This document shows, piece after piece, positions 17,557 to 24,644 of a DNA stretch of 64,000 bases. The notes beneath the pieces are model-generated. The model saw only the letters and a program-made list of their open reading frames with translations, ran no database searches and was not told the origin of the DNA. Made by a program: the position numbers and the translations under genes. This DNA comes from CAZENU01 sp965117035 (lineage in GTDB: Bacteria > Chloroflexota > Dehalococcoidia > Lucifugimonadales > CAZENU01), in the NCBI GenBank assembly GCA_965117035.1, contig OZ220748.1, forward strand, positions 2,480,001-2,544,000, given 5' to 3'. Numbering within the stretch: position 1 is the stretch's first letter; each line of letters begins with the position of its first letter.

Positions 17557-17877
17557 ATGCTGTTCGAGCTGCGCCAGTACAGGATGAAGCCGGGCAAGCG
17601 CGACGCCTGGGTGTCCTTCATGGAGACGGAGATCATCCCGTTCCAGGTCTCACAGGGCATGGTGATCGCCGGGAGCTGGGTGGGCGAGGAGGAGGAGGAC
17701 CTGTACGTCTGGATACGCCGGTTCGACTCCGAGGAGGAGCGCGAGCGGCTGTACGAGGCCGTCTACCAGTCTGACACCTGGCTCAACGACATCGGCCCCC
17801 GAGTCCCCGACTACATCGACCGCGAGCAGTCCGTCATCACGCGCCTGGAGCCGACGCCGAAGTCGGTCCTGCGGTAG
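17557..17877 (+). CDS. NIPSNAP-family protein
   Basis: 106 residues from an ATG after ACGGAGGAACG. A small alpha/beta barrel protein of the dimeric ferredoxin-like NIPSNAP group: MLFELRQYRMKPGKRDAWV at the start, then GSWVGEEEEDLYVWIRRFDS with the typical YVWIRRFD core. Bacterial NIPSNAP proteins often sit next to catabolic oxidoreductases. Here it precedes a Gfo/Idh gene by 138 bp, with a REP hairpin between. Biochemical role not known. Confidence 0.85.
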   Translation: MLFELRQYRMKPGKRDAWVSFMETEIIPFQVSQGMVIAGSWVGEEEEDLYVWIRRFDSEEERERLYEAVYQSDTWLNDIGPRVPDYIDREQSVITRLEPTPKSVLR

Positions 17878-17904
17878 GCGGCCCCCACTTGCGGAGCTTT
17901 CGAA

Positions 17905-18005
17905 TAACCGTCTTGCCCGCGCAGAGCCTGCACTCGTGAAGACGGGGGCGGGTATCCACGGTGGGGAGGGGATGGGTTCCCGTCTCCACGGGAACGACGG
18001 GCGAC
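17905..18005. repeat. CCCGCGCAG / GGTTCCCGTCTCCACGGGAAC hairpin repeats
   Basis: Members of the CGTC-ATTCCCGCG family in the NIPSNAP-dehydrogenase gap, ending in a GTTCCCGtctccaCGGGAAC stem. Confidence 0.65.
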
Positions 18006-18015
18006 ATAGAAGGAG

Positions 18016-18999
18016 ATGCAGATGACGAAGATAGGTGTGGCCGTTGTAGGAACGGGCGGCAGGGGCTCGGGCCAGGCCAGGAGGTACACGACCAAGGACA
18101 ACGCCGAGCTCGTAGCGGTGTGCGACGTCATCCCGGAGCGGGCGGAGAGGGCCGCGGCCGAGCACGGGGTCAAGGCGTACACCAGCGTCGAGGAGCTGGT
18201 GAAGGACCCGGCCGTAGACGCGGTGGACGTCGTGACGCCCTCGGTGCACCACGCCGCCCCGGCGATCGTCGCGGCCGAGGCCGGAAAGCACGTCATGGTC
18301 GCGACGCCGTTCGCGGTGACGCTCGACGAGTGCGACCGGATGATCGCCGCGGCCGAGAAGACCGGCGTCAACCTGATGTACGCCCAGACGTGGCGCTTCA
18401 ACCCCGGCGACCGCAAGGCCAAGGAGCTGCTCGACGGGGGCGAGATCGGGGAGCTGATCTGGATAAGCTGGACGCGGCTCAAGCCCCCCTACGGCACGCG
18501 GCACGAGTCCTGGTCGCGCTGGATCGACCAGGGCGGCGGCTTCTGGGTCTGGGAGGGTACGCACTTCACCGACCAGATCCGGTGGTTCGCCGGCCAGGAG
18601 TTCTCCCAGGCGTACAGCGCCGGCATGGGCAACTACGTCTCGACGGGAGACGGCGAGGACAACGGCATCGGCGCGTTCAAGTTCGATGGCGGCGCCTTCG
18701 CCGTCGTGCTGGAGGGCAACTCGGAGCCCGGCGCGAGCCGGGGCGAGTGGCGCTTCGTCGGCACGAAGGGCATGATGGAGGTGGAAGGCGGCGAGGTGCG
18801 GCTCGGCAAGGGCGGCTGGCAGACCATCGACACCGGCGAGCGGGACACCGCGGCCGAGACCGAAGAGTTCGTCGCCAGCATCATCGAGGGCCGCCCGCCG
18901 ATCATGACGGGCCTCGACGGCAGAACGTCGCTGGAGGCCGCCCTCGCGCTGCACAGGTCCCACGCAACGGGCCAGGCGGTGGACATACCGATGGCGTAG
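18016..18999 (+). CDS. Gfo/Idh/MocA family oxidoreductase lacking the EKP lysine
   Basis: The protein has 327 residues. The Rossmann motif GVAVVGTGGRGSG is intact and the overall layout is normal: CDVIPERAERAA, TPSVHHAAPAIVAAEAGKHV, GEIGELIWISWTR. The catalytic motif expected as EKP reads HVMVATPFAVTLDE, so the usual catalytic lysine is missing. The substrate-side motif is GGGFWVWEGTHFTDQIRWF with a His-Asp pair. It is either an altered-mechanism dehydrogenase or a binding protein. The start follows an AAGGAG site. Confidence 0.88.
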   Translation: MQMTKIGVAVVGTGGRGSGQARRYTTKDNAELVAVCDVIPERAERAAAEHGVKAYTSVEELVKDPAVDAVDVVTPSVHHAAPAIVAAEAGKHVMVATPFAVTLDECDRMIAAAEKTGVNLMYAQTWRFNPGDRKAKELLDGGEIGELIWISWTRLKPPYGTRHESWSRWIDQGGGFWVWEGTHFTDQIRWFAGQEFSQAYSAGMGNYVSTGDGEDNGIGAFKFDGGAFAVVLEGNSEPGASRGEWRFVGTKGMMEVEGGEVRLGKGGWQTIDTGERDTAAETEEFVASIIEGRPPIMTGLDGRTSLEAALALHRSHATGQAVDIPMA

Positions 19000-19161
19000 G
19001 ACTGCGTGCGGACTCGGGCAGTCACAGCGGCACGTCGACCGTGCTATCGCCTTCCCACTCGCACCCGCCCCGTCAGTGTCGCGCCCGCCGCGCCCCCAGG
19101 CGCACCGACCTCCAGCCGTTGGGAACCTGCGGGCAGTGGCGCGTCGACTTCCCCATGCTCG

Positions 19162-19560
19162 CTACTCCCGCGCGTCCAGCCGGTTCAGGTCCCCTCCCCA
19201 TCTCAGGATGCGTTCGTCGGCGGTGATGAGCCTGTGGCCCCCCAGGGCCGTGGCGACGATGATGCGGTCGGCAGGGTCACCGTGCATTTCAGTCAACAGG
19301 CCCGCCCGGGCCGCGATGGCGCCGTTCACGGGTATCTCAACAACGCCGGCCTCGATTAACTCCTCCCGCCATGCGTCCAAGCTCCGGCCGAGGCTCAGCC
19401 TCCCTTTCTGGACCCGCATTCCAGCTTCCCAAAAGGTTATGGCCGAGACTGCGGCGTTACCCTCTTCCAGCGCAACCTCCACCTGACCCCGCGTCTGGGG
19501 GCCCAGCCGGTCGTCACCGGTCCGTACCCAGATCACCACGTGTGTGTCGAGGAGAATCAA
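19162..19560 (-). CDS. vapC: VapC-family PIN-domain toxin
   Basis: 132 residues with a TTG start overlapping the antitoxin stop (TTGA). PIN-domain ribonuclease: the first Asp in ILLDTHVVIWV, Glu in SAITFWEAGM, and the Asp pair in MHGDPADRIIVATA. A last acidic residue lies in LITADERILRW. It is expected to cleave tRNA or rRNA when freed from VapB. It forms a classic module with the upstream Phd/YefM antitoxin. Confidence 0.9.
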   Translation of the reverse strand: MILLDTHVVIWVRTGDDRLGPQTRGQVEVALEEGNAAVSAITFWEAGMRVQKGRLSLGRSLDAWREELIEAGVVEIPVNGAIAARAGLLTEMHGDPADRIIVATALGGHRLITADERILRWGGDLNRLDARE

Positions 19561-19838
19561 TACAGCGCCTCATCACCGTCGTTGGGGTCTTCGAACCACT
19601 CGGAGGGCATGGGAGAGACGATGTCGCCAAGAATCTCGATCTTGCCCCGGTCGATGCCGAAGAGAGTCTTGGGCCTTTCACGGTAGGGTGCCAGCCGCGC
19701 CGTGGGACTGCCGTTCTTGGTAATTACGATCTCCTCGCCGCTTTCCGCCACCTCGTCCATCAGCTTCAGGCACCTGGCCTTGAACTCCGACGCCTTCATG
19801 GTCCGAGTACCTGCCGGTGTGTCGCTGCTCGTATCCAT
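19557..19838 (-). CDS. vapB: Phd/YefM (VapB-like) antitoxin
   Basis: 93 residues from the ATG at 19838, which has a GGAGGAG site 8 bases away; an upstream ATG at 19870 has none. The Phd/YefM fold is clear: TMKASEFKARCLKLMDEVAE, then EEIVITKNGSPTARLAPYRE. The C-terminal tail (FGIDRGKIEILGDIVSP) is the toxin-binding part. It binds DNA and neutralises the VapC encoded 4 bases downstream. Confidence 0.88.
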   Translation of the reverse strand: MDTSSDTPAGTRTMKASEFKARCLKLMDEVAESGEEIVITKNGSPTARLAPYRERPKTLFGIDRGKIEILGDIVSPMPSEWFEDPNDGDEALY

Positions 19839-19872
19839 GACACTGCTCCTCCGGACCGGACGTGTGTCCATC

Positions 19873-19896
19873 GTACCATAGTCACGACCATGGTCA
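19873..19896. promoter_or_regulatory. Operator-like repeats upstream of vapB
   Basis: GTACCATAGTCA and CGACCATGGTCA lie end to end with a 12-bp period. The second contains the palindrome GACCATGGTC (19886-19895). This is a likely VapB autorepression site. Confidence 0.5.
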
Positions 19897-19945
19897 TACC
19901 CTATCTCCGCCCGCAGGGCGTCCATCCTGGCAACCGCCTCGTCGG
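19895..19945 (-). pseudogene. hsdM 3'-end remnant (second copy)
   Basis: The minus strand encodes DEAVARMDALRAEIGYD. This matches the tail of the longer hsdM remnant (DEAVARMDDLLAEMGY at 20557-20615), and the DNA is about 80% alike by eye. It is a short duplicated scrap lying directly upstream of vapB. Confidence 0.5.
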
Positions 19946-19966
19946 ACGTTTGCGCCTTACTGGCCT

Positions 19967-20326
19967 TCAGGCTCGTTGCTCTTGCTCCTCGTCATGGGCA
20001 GTGAGCTCATGCAACGTAAGCCCACGTCCCTCGCGCTTCGCTTCCAGCCAGCGTTTGAAGGAGCTCTGGCTTTCTCCCGATGGCCAGCCGCCCAGCAGCA
20101 TTTCCACGCTGATATCCTCATCCAGGGCGGGCCAGTGGATGCCTTCGCCCCCGCCGATCAGCCGCCAGTCCCGGCGTTCCTCCGGCGTGGCGTGAATGAG
20201 CCTGGGGTACCAGGACAGCGGCACCGACACGGTCCGACCGTCCGAGAGCTCGGCGGTCAACGTATCGCCAGTCACCTCGACCGTCATGGCCTCCGGAACA
20301 CTCACCTTAAGCGTTGAAACGTTCAT
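19967..20326 (-). CDS. DUF2442-domain protein
   Basis: 119 residues. The DUF2442 signature is present: VTVEVTGDTLTAELSDGRTV followed by PLSWYPRLIHATPEERRDW and GEGIHWPALDEDISVEMLL. These small proteins usually pair with DUF4160 proteins in toxin-antitoxin-like or accessory modules. Here the DUF4160 gene lies upstream and overlaps this start (the ATG sits inside its end), but it is frameshifted. The C-terminal half past GGWPSGESQ resembles the short alpha-helical extension seen in some antitoxin-like members. Function unknown. Confidence 0.82.
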   Translation of the reverse strand: MNVSTLKVSVPEAMTVEVTGDTLTAELSDGRTVSVPLSWYPRLIHATPEERRDWRLIGGGEGIHWPALDEDISVEMLLGGWPSGESQSSFKRWLEAKREGRGLTLHELTAHDEEQEQRA

Positions 20327-20541
20327 TCCAAGCCTCCAGGAACGAAACCTGGTTCTCCTCGACTATCCTCTCGATGCGGCGAATCTCATGTCGCCTCAAT
20401 CCGCCCGTCTTTTGAAGCCTGACCGGATCCAGCCAGAACTTGGCGACTGTTATCCCGCTCAACGTGAATGTGGGGAGGCTCTCCCCGGTCGCTCGCGTAG
20501 AAGAAGAACCGGTACGGACCCTCCCTCAATATGACCGGCAT
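20307..20541 (-). pseudogene. DUF4160 gene, frameshifted
   Basis: Starting at the ATG at 20541, the minus strand reads MPVILREGPYRFFFYASDRG then EPPHIHVERDNSR, the hallmark DUF4160 N-terminus. The frame then closes early. In the next frame the family's second half continues: KFWLDPVRLQKTGG, then HEIRRIERIVEENQVSFLEA, ending at TAA 20307. The span is 235 bases, not a multiple of three, so one extra base (or two lost) breaks the gene near 20430. It overlaps the DUF2442 start as in intact pairs. It may be a real inactivation or a sequencing error. Confidence 0.75.
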
Positions 20542-20556
20542 GGTCCAGCAAGTCTC

Positions 20557-20796
20557 CTACCTGGCATAGCCCATCTCCGCCAGCAGGTCGTCCATTCTAG
20601 CAACCGCCTCGTCGCGCCTCCGCTCCGCGTCCCGGAGCTGCGCAAGGGCGTCCTCGACGCTCATCACCTCCACCGGCTCGGTCGTGTCGACGTAGCGGCT
20701 GATGTTCAGGTTGAAGGCGTTCGCCTCGATCTCCTCCGCGTCCGCGACGTGGGCGAAGCGGTCCACGTCCTCGAAGGCCTGGTACGCCTCGACTAT
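20557..20796 (-). pseudogene. hsdM C-terminal remnant (type I restriction-modification methylase)
   Basis: About 79 residues survive: IVEAYQAFEDVDRFAHVA, then EEIEANAFNLNISRYVDT, then a coiled tail ending in DDLLAEMGYAR. This is the typical end of type I M subunits. There is no start, methyltransferase domain or HsdS/HsdR nearby. The fragment lies 15 bases upstream of the broken DUF4160 gene. It is a scar of a lost restriction system. Confidence 0.78.
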
Positions 20797-20864
20797 CCCG
20801 GGACTGCCCAGTGTCGACACACGGCGATCCAACAGGCCACGCCTGCCGGCGCGGCCGCGAGTTC

Positions 20865-21947
20865 TCAGGCAGTCGCCCTTGGCAGGGCCGCCTTGAGGGC
20901 GTCCAGGGTCTCCTGGATCTCCTGGGGCGCGACGCGGCCCATGTGGCCGATGCGGAACACCTTGCCCTTCTGGGCGCCCTGGCCCGCGGCGAGCACGACG
21001 CCGTACTCCTCGCGCACGATGGCGAGAAGCTTGTCGCAGTCGACGGCGTCGGGCACCGCGACGGCGGTCACCGTGTCGGACGCGACGGCTTCGTCGGGGA
21101 AGATCGACAGCCCGAGCGCCCTGATGCCGTCGCGCGTCATCTGCGCGATGGAGGCGTGGCGCTGCCACAGGGCTTCGACGCCCTCCTCCATGATGCTCTC
21201 CAGCGCCGCGTCCAGCGCGAAGATGACCGACAGCGCGGGCGTGTAGGGCGGCTGGCCCATCTCGAAGTAGTGCTGGTACTGCTCGACGTCGAAGTAGTAC
21301 CGCGGCATCGTCGCCCCCGCGTGGGCCTCCCACGCCGCCTCGCTGAAGCTCAGGAACGCGAGGCCGGGCGGCAGCATCCAGCCCTTCTGCGACGCCGTAG
21401 CGACCACGTCGCAGCCCCAGGCGTCCGTCTCCAGCGGCAGCGAGCAGACGGAGCTGATGCCGTCGACCAGCAGCAGCCGGCCGAACTCTCCCTTGACCAC
21501 GCCGCCGATCGCCTCCATGTCGTTCGCCACGCCGGTCGACGTCTCGTTGTGGGTAACGAGCACCGCCTTGACGTCGGGATCGCCCTCCAGGGCGCTCCTG
21601 ACGGCGTCCGGGTCGACGGCCGCGCCGGGGTCGAAGTTCAGCATCCTCACGTCCGCCCCGTAGCGGCCCGCGATCTCGCCGAACCTGTCGCCGAAGTACC
21701 CCATGCTCGCGCACAGCACGCGGTCGCCGGGCGACAGCGTGTTGACGATGGCCGCCTCCATCGCGCCCGTCCCGGAGGAGGTCAGGACGAAGACGTCGCC
21801 ATCCGTCCTGAAGACCTGCTTCAGCCTGTCGGTGACCCTGTAGAGCATCTCCGCGAACTGCGGACCGCGGTGGTTGATCATGGGCCGCGACATCGTCTCC
21901 AGGATGTCGTCGGGTACGGGTATCGGGCCGGGCAGTCGCAGGTTCAA
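20865..21947 (-). CDS. Class V aminotransferase (alanine-glyoxylate / serine-pyruvate type)
   Basis: 360 residues from a TTG at 21947 with GGAG 8 bases upstream. The first residues NLRLPGPIPVPDDILETMSR are the usual family start. Motifs: FVLTSSGTGAMEAAI (cofactor phosphate), HNETSTGVANDM, LLLVDGISSVCSLP with the PLP-ring Asp, and TASQKGWMLPPGL with the Schiff-base lysine. It probably moves an amino group between serine or alanine and glyoxylate or pyruvate. Reading frames extending further upstream cross a mobile-element remnant and are not coding. Confidence 0.93.
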   Translation of the reverse strand: MNLRLPGPIPVPDDILETMSRPMINHRGPQFAEMLYRVTDRLKQVFRTDGDVFVLTSSGTGAMEAAIVNTLSPGDRVLCASMGYFGDRFGEIAGRYGADVRMLNFDPGAAVDPDAVRSALEGDPDVKAVLVTHNETSTGVANDMEAIGGVVKGEFGRLLLVDGISSVCSLPLETDAWGCDVVATASQKGWMLPPGLAFLSFSEAAWEAHAGATMPRYYFDVEQYQHYFEMGQPPYTPALSVIFALDAALESIMEEGVEALWQRHASIAQMTRDGIRALGLSIFPDEAVASDTVTAVAVPDAVDCDKLLAIVREEYGVVLAAGQGAQKGKVFRIGHMGRVAPQEIQETLDALKAALPRATA

Positions 21948-21984
21948 GTCACGCGCTCCACAGGTATGGATTCGGTATGGGCCG

Positions 21985-21993
21985 ATTCTAGCA
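21985..21993 (-). promoter_or_regulatory. Extended -10 TGcTAGAAT for the class V aminotransferase
   Basis: The minus strand reads GTGCTAGAAT about 38 bases before the TTG start. Confidence 0.5.
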
Positions 21994-22018
21994 CAGCGCC
22001 TGTGGTGCGCCGCCGGAC

Positions 22019-22147
22019 GCAACTGTTCAGACTTGAAGGGCCTCCCCTGTCGTCCGCTGGCCCTGAGTGGCCCGCCCACTCGGGGTGAACGGGGTGCCCC
22101 GATAATGAGGTGAGGAAGACCGGCGTCCTGCGACCCTGAACAGTTAC
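22019..22147. mobile_element. Non-autonomous IS66-derived element (MITE-like), 129 bp
   Basis: Left end GCAACTGTTCAGACTTG and right end CCCTGAACAGTTAC match the terminal repeats of the IS66 copy at 2012-3468. The octamer CGCCGGAC flanks both sides (22011-22018 and 22148-22155), a perfect 8-bp target duplication. The interior has no coding capacity and includes a CCCTGAGTGGCCCGCC repeat. It was probably moved by an IS66 transposase in trans. Confidence 0.88.
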
Positions 22148-22185
22148 CGCCGGACGACCGGGCGAAGATCTGTGGCTCGGCCGCG

Positions 22186-23478
22186 CTACGGGACGACGAT
22201 CCTGGCGTAGCGGCCGCGGCCCACCCTGACCACGTCGTCCGTGGCCAGTCCCAGCGCGTCCGCCGCCAGGTTGCCCTCCACCGTCTCGCCGTTGATCGAG
22301 ACGGCGCCCTGGTCGATCAGCCGCCTGGCTTCGCCCCCGCTGGACGCGAGCCCGGCGTCGGCCAGCAGGTGGCTGAGTCGCTTGCCCTCCAGGCCGCCGG
22401 CCGCGGGCAGCCTGTACACGGCCATGTCCTCGGGCGTCTCGCCCTGCTGCACCGTGCGCTCGAAGCTGCGCTCCGCCGCGATCGCCTCGCCAGGGCCGTG
22501 GAACTGCGTGACGAGCTCGCGCGCGAGCCGCTTCTTGAGCTCCATCGGGTTCACCGCGTCGTTCTCGAGCGCGTCGCGCATCCCTGCGATCTCGGCGTCC
22601 GGCACGTCGGTCAGACACTCGAGGAAGAGCAGTATCAGCGACAGCCGGCCGCCCACGCGCGTCGCGGCGGTGCCGGCCGTGGGCCGGTCCAGCGCCTCCT
22701 CGTCGACCGGATCGCCCGGGAAGTCGGGCAGCCGCATCGTCTTGAGGTACATCTCGTTCGGCGGGTCGTCCACGCCGACGTAGTTGTCCAGGCTCTTGCT
22801 CATCTTCTGCACGCCGTCTGTGCCCGGCAGCAGCGGCATCAGCAGGCACTGCTGGGCGCGCTGGCCCACCATCTCCTGCAGGTCGCGGCCCAGGAGCAGG
22901 TTGAATTTCTGGTCGGTGCCGCCCAGCTCGACGTCGGCCTCGACCTCGATGGAGTCGTATGCCTGCAACATCGGGTAGAGCAGCTCGGTGACGGCGATGG
23001 GGTGATTGGCCTTGTACCGCTTCGCGAAGTCGTCGCGGGCCAGTATCTGCGCGACCGTGAAGCGGCTGGTCAGCCTCAGCACGTCGGCGAGTGAGAAGGG
23101 CCCGAACCAGTCGCTCTGCAAACGCGTCTCGGTCCGCTCGCGGTCGACTATCTTGAAGAACTGCGCCAGGTACGTCTCGGCGTTCGCGAGCACCTGGTCT
23201 CGTGTGAGCATCGGCCGGGTGGCGGAGCGTCCGCTGGGGTCGCCGATCTGCGCCGTCCAGTCGCCCACGATGACGACGACCCTGTGGCCCAGCTCCTGGA
23301 GCTGCCGCAGCTTGCGCAGGCCGACGGCGTGCCCCATGTGCAGGTCCGGGGCGCTCGGGTCGAAGCCCATCTTGAGGCGTAGCGGCCGGCCGCTGTCCAG
23401 CAGCTCGACGAGCTCCGACTCTACGATGACCTCGGTGACGCCCCGGCGGAGGAGCCGGTGCCGCAGCGAATCGTCCAC
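22186..23478 (-). CDS. tyrS: Tyrosyl-tRNA synthetase
   Basis: 430 residues with a GTG start one base after the ribF stop region, so the genes are coupled. Class I synthetase: LHMGHAVGLRK is the HIGH-type motif, the tyrosine pocket has VELGGTDQKFNLLLGRD, and KMSKS appears as GVQKMSKSLDN. An S4 RNA-binding domain ends the protein (LSHLLADAGLASSGGEARRL). It is the TyrRS type with a C-terminal S4 domain. No T-box or leader hairpin was seen before the operon. Confidence 0.97.
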   Translation of the reverse strand: MDDSLRHRLLRRGVTEVIVESELVELLDSGRPLRLKMGFDPSAPDLHMGHAVGLRKLRQLQELGHRVVVIVGDWTAQIGDPSGRSATRPMLTRDQVLANAETYLAQFFKIVDRERTETRLQSDWFGPFSLADVLRLTSRFTVAQILARDDFAKRYKANHPIAVTELLYPMLQAYDSIEVEADVELGGTDQKFNLLLGRDLQEMVGQRAQQCLLMPLLPGTDGVQKMSKSLDNYVGVDDPPNEMYLKTMRLPDFPGDPVDEEALDRPTAGTAATRVGGRLSLILLFLECLTDVPDAEIAGMRDALENDAVNPMELKKRLARELVTQFHGPGEAIAAERSFERTVQQGETPEDMAVYRLPAAGGLEGKRLSHLLADAGLASSGGEARRLIDQGAVSINGETVEGNLAADALGLATDDVVRVGRGRYARIVVP

Positions 23479-23479
23479 G

Positions 23480-24445
23480 TCAGACCGTCTCCGCCATCCT
23501 GGACGTATCCTGCGCGCCTGCGCTCGACTCCAGCATCGTCCGCGTATCGGCGACGTCCCTCCGGACCTGTTCCTGCAGGGCCTCCACCGTGTCGAATCTC
23601 TCCTCGGGCCTGAGCCATCCGACGAACTCCAAGCCGACCTCGCGGCCGTACAGGTCGCCGTCGAAATCGAGGATGAACGCCTCCACGGTGCGCTCGCCTG
23701 CGCCGAAGGTGGGGCGCACGCCGATGCTCGTGGCCGCCATGTAGCGTCTCCCGGCCACGTGCGCCCAGGCGGCGTAGATGCCGTCGCCGGGTACGGCCAT
23801 CCCGGCCGGCAGCTCCAGGTTCGCGGTGGGGAACCCGAGAGGCCCGCCGCGGCCGTGGCCCGACACCACGGTCCCGCTCAGCGCGTAGTTGCGCCCAAGC
23901 AGCCCGGCCGCGGCCGCGACGTCGCCCCTCGACAGGGCGTCGCGGACGTGAGTGCTCCTGATCGGCTGGCCCGCGTCGTCCAGCAGCGGCTCGACCACGT
24001 GCAGGGAGAAGCCGACCTCGCGGCCGAGGACGGCGAGCGTCTCGACGTCGCCATCCCGGTTGCGTCCCATCGCGAAGTCCGGCCCGACGACCAGGTCCTT
24101 CATCAGGAAGCGGGTCCGGAGCAGCACCGCGAACTCGAGGGCTGTCAGCCGCGACAGTCCCAGGTCGAAGGTTATCGGCACCAGTTGGTCCACGCCGGCG
24201 GCGCTTACCAGGCGCAGCCGGTCCTGCAGCATGGTCAGGTACCGGGCCTGGAAGTCGGGTCTGAGGACCGAGGCCGGGTGGTTCCTGAACGTCAGGACGA
24301 TCGACACCCTGCCGGCCTCGCGCGCGACCTCGCCCAGGCGGCCCAGCAGGTGACGGTGGCCGCGGTGCACGCCGTCGAACACGCCGATGGTCACCGCCGT
24401 CCCGTGGGGATATCTGTGGTGTGCGAGATGGCTGTCTTTACTCAT
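23480..24445 (-). CDS. ribF: Bifunctional riboflavin kinase / FAD synthetase
   Basis: 321 residues. The N-terminal nucleotidyl-transferase part shows VTIGVFDGVHRGHRHLL (HxGH-type motif) and STHVRDALSRGDVAAA. The C-terminal flavokinase part starts at GTVVSGHGRGGPLGFPTANL (PTAN motif), followed by YAAWAHV and SIGVRPTFG. It makes FMN and FAD from riboflavin and ATP. It is first in an operon with tyrS. An extended -10 TGcTAGCAT lies about 85 bases upstream. Confidence 0.97.
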   Translation of the reverse strand: MSKDSHLAHHRYPHGTAVTIGVFDGVHRGHRHLLGRLGEVAREAGRVSIVLTFRNHPASVLRPDFQARYLTMLQDRLRLVSAAGVDQLVPITFDLGLSRLTALEFAVLLRTRFLMKDLVVGPDFAMGRNRDGDVETLAVLGREVGFSLHVVEPLLDDAGQPIRSTHVRDALSRGDVAAAAGLLGRNYALSGTVVSGHGRGGPLGFPTANLELPAGMAVPGDGIYAAWAHVAGRRYMAATSIGVRPTFGAGERTVEAFILDFDGDLYGREVGLEFVGWLRPEERFDTVEALQEQVRRDVADTRTMLESSAGAQDTSRMAETV

Positions 24446-24529
24446 GTGCGCTCGTCGCGGGACCCCGGTCTCTGAGTGGCGGCGCCGGGCGCTCGGGGCG
24501 CGACGCCGCGAAGGGGCCTGTCGGGTGCG

Positions 24530-24538
24530 GATGCTAGC
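24530..24538 (-). promoter_or_regulatory. Extended -10 TGcTAGCAT for ribF-tyrS
   Basis: The minus strand reads GTGCTAGCAT upstream of ribF and follows the TGnTAnnnT pattern. Confidence 0.4.
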
Positions 24539-24576
24539 ACAATCCGGGCATCCTGAGACGACGCGAGCGAGGGCTA

Positions 24577-24620
24577 TCTCGTCCTCCCTCCCCTCGCGGG
24601 AGGGAATTAGGGGGAGGGGG
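24577..24620. repeat. CCTCCCCTCGCGGGAGGGA repeat
   Basis: A copy of the CTCCCCTCGCGGGAG...GGGGAGGGGG hairpin family, also at 7230, 29143, 42146, 46525 and 46572. It lies between the convergent ends of the ribF leader and the MFS gene and may act as a terminator. Confidence 0.6.
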
Positions 24621-24644
24621 AATGGGGAAACGACGTCTTCCGGG

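Noticed and set aside
21941..22000. tRNA-like GGTTCAAGTC segment
   Set aside because: It is the coding start of the class V aminotransferase. No acceptor or D/T stems can be formed around it.
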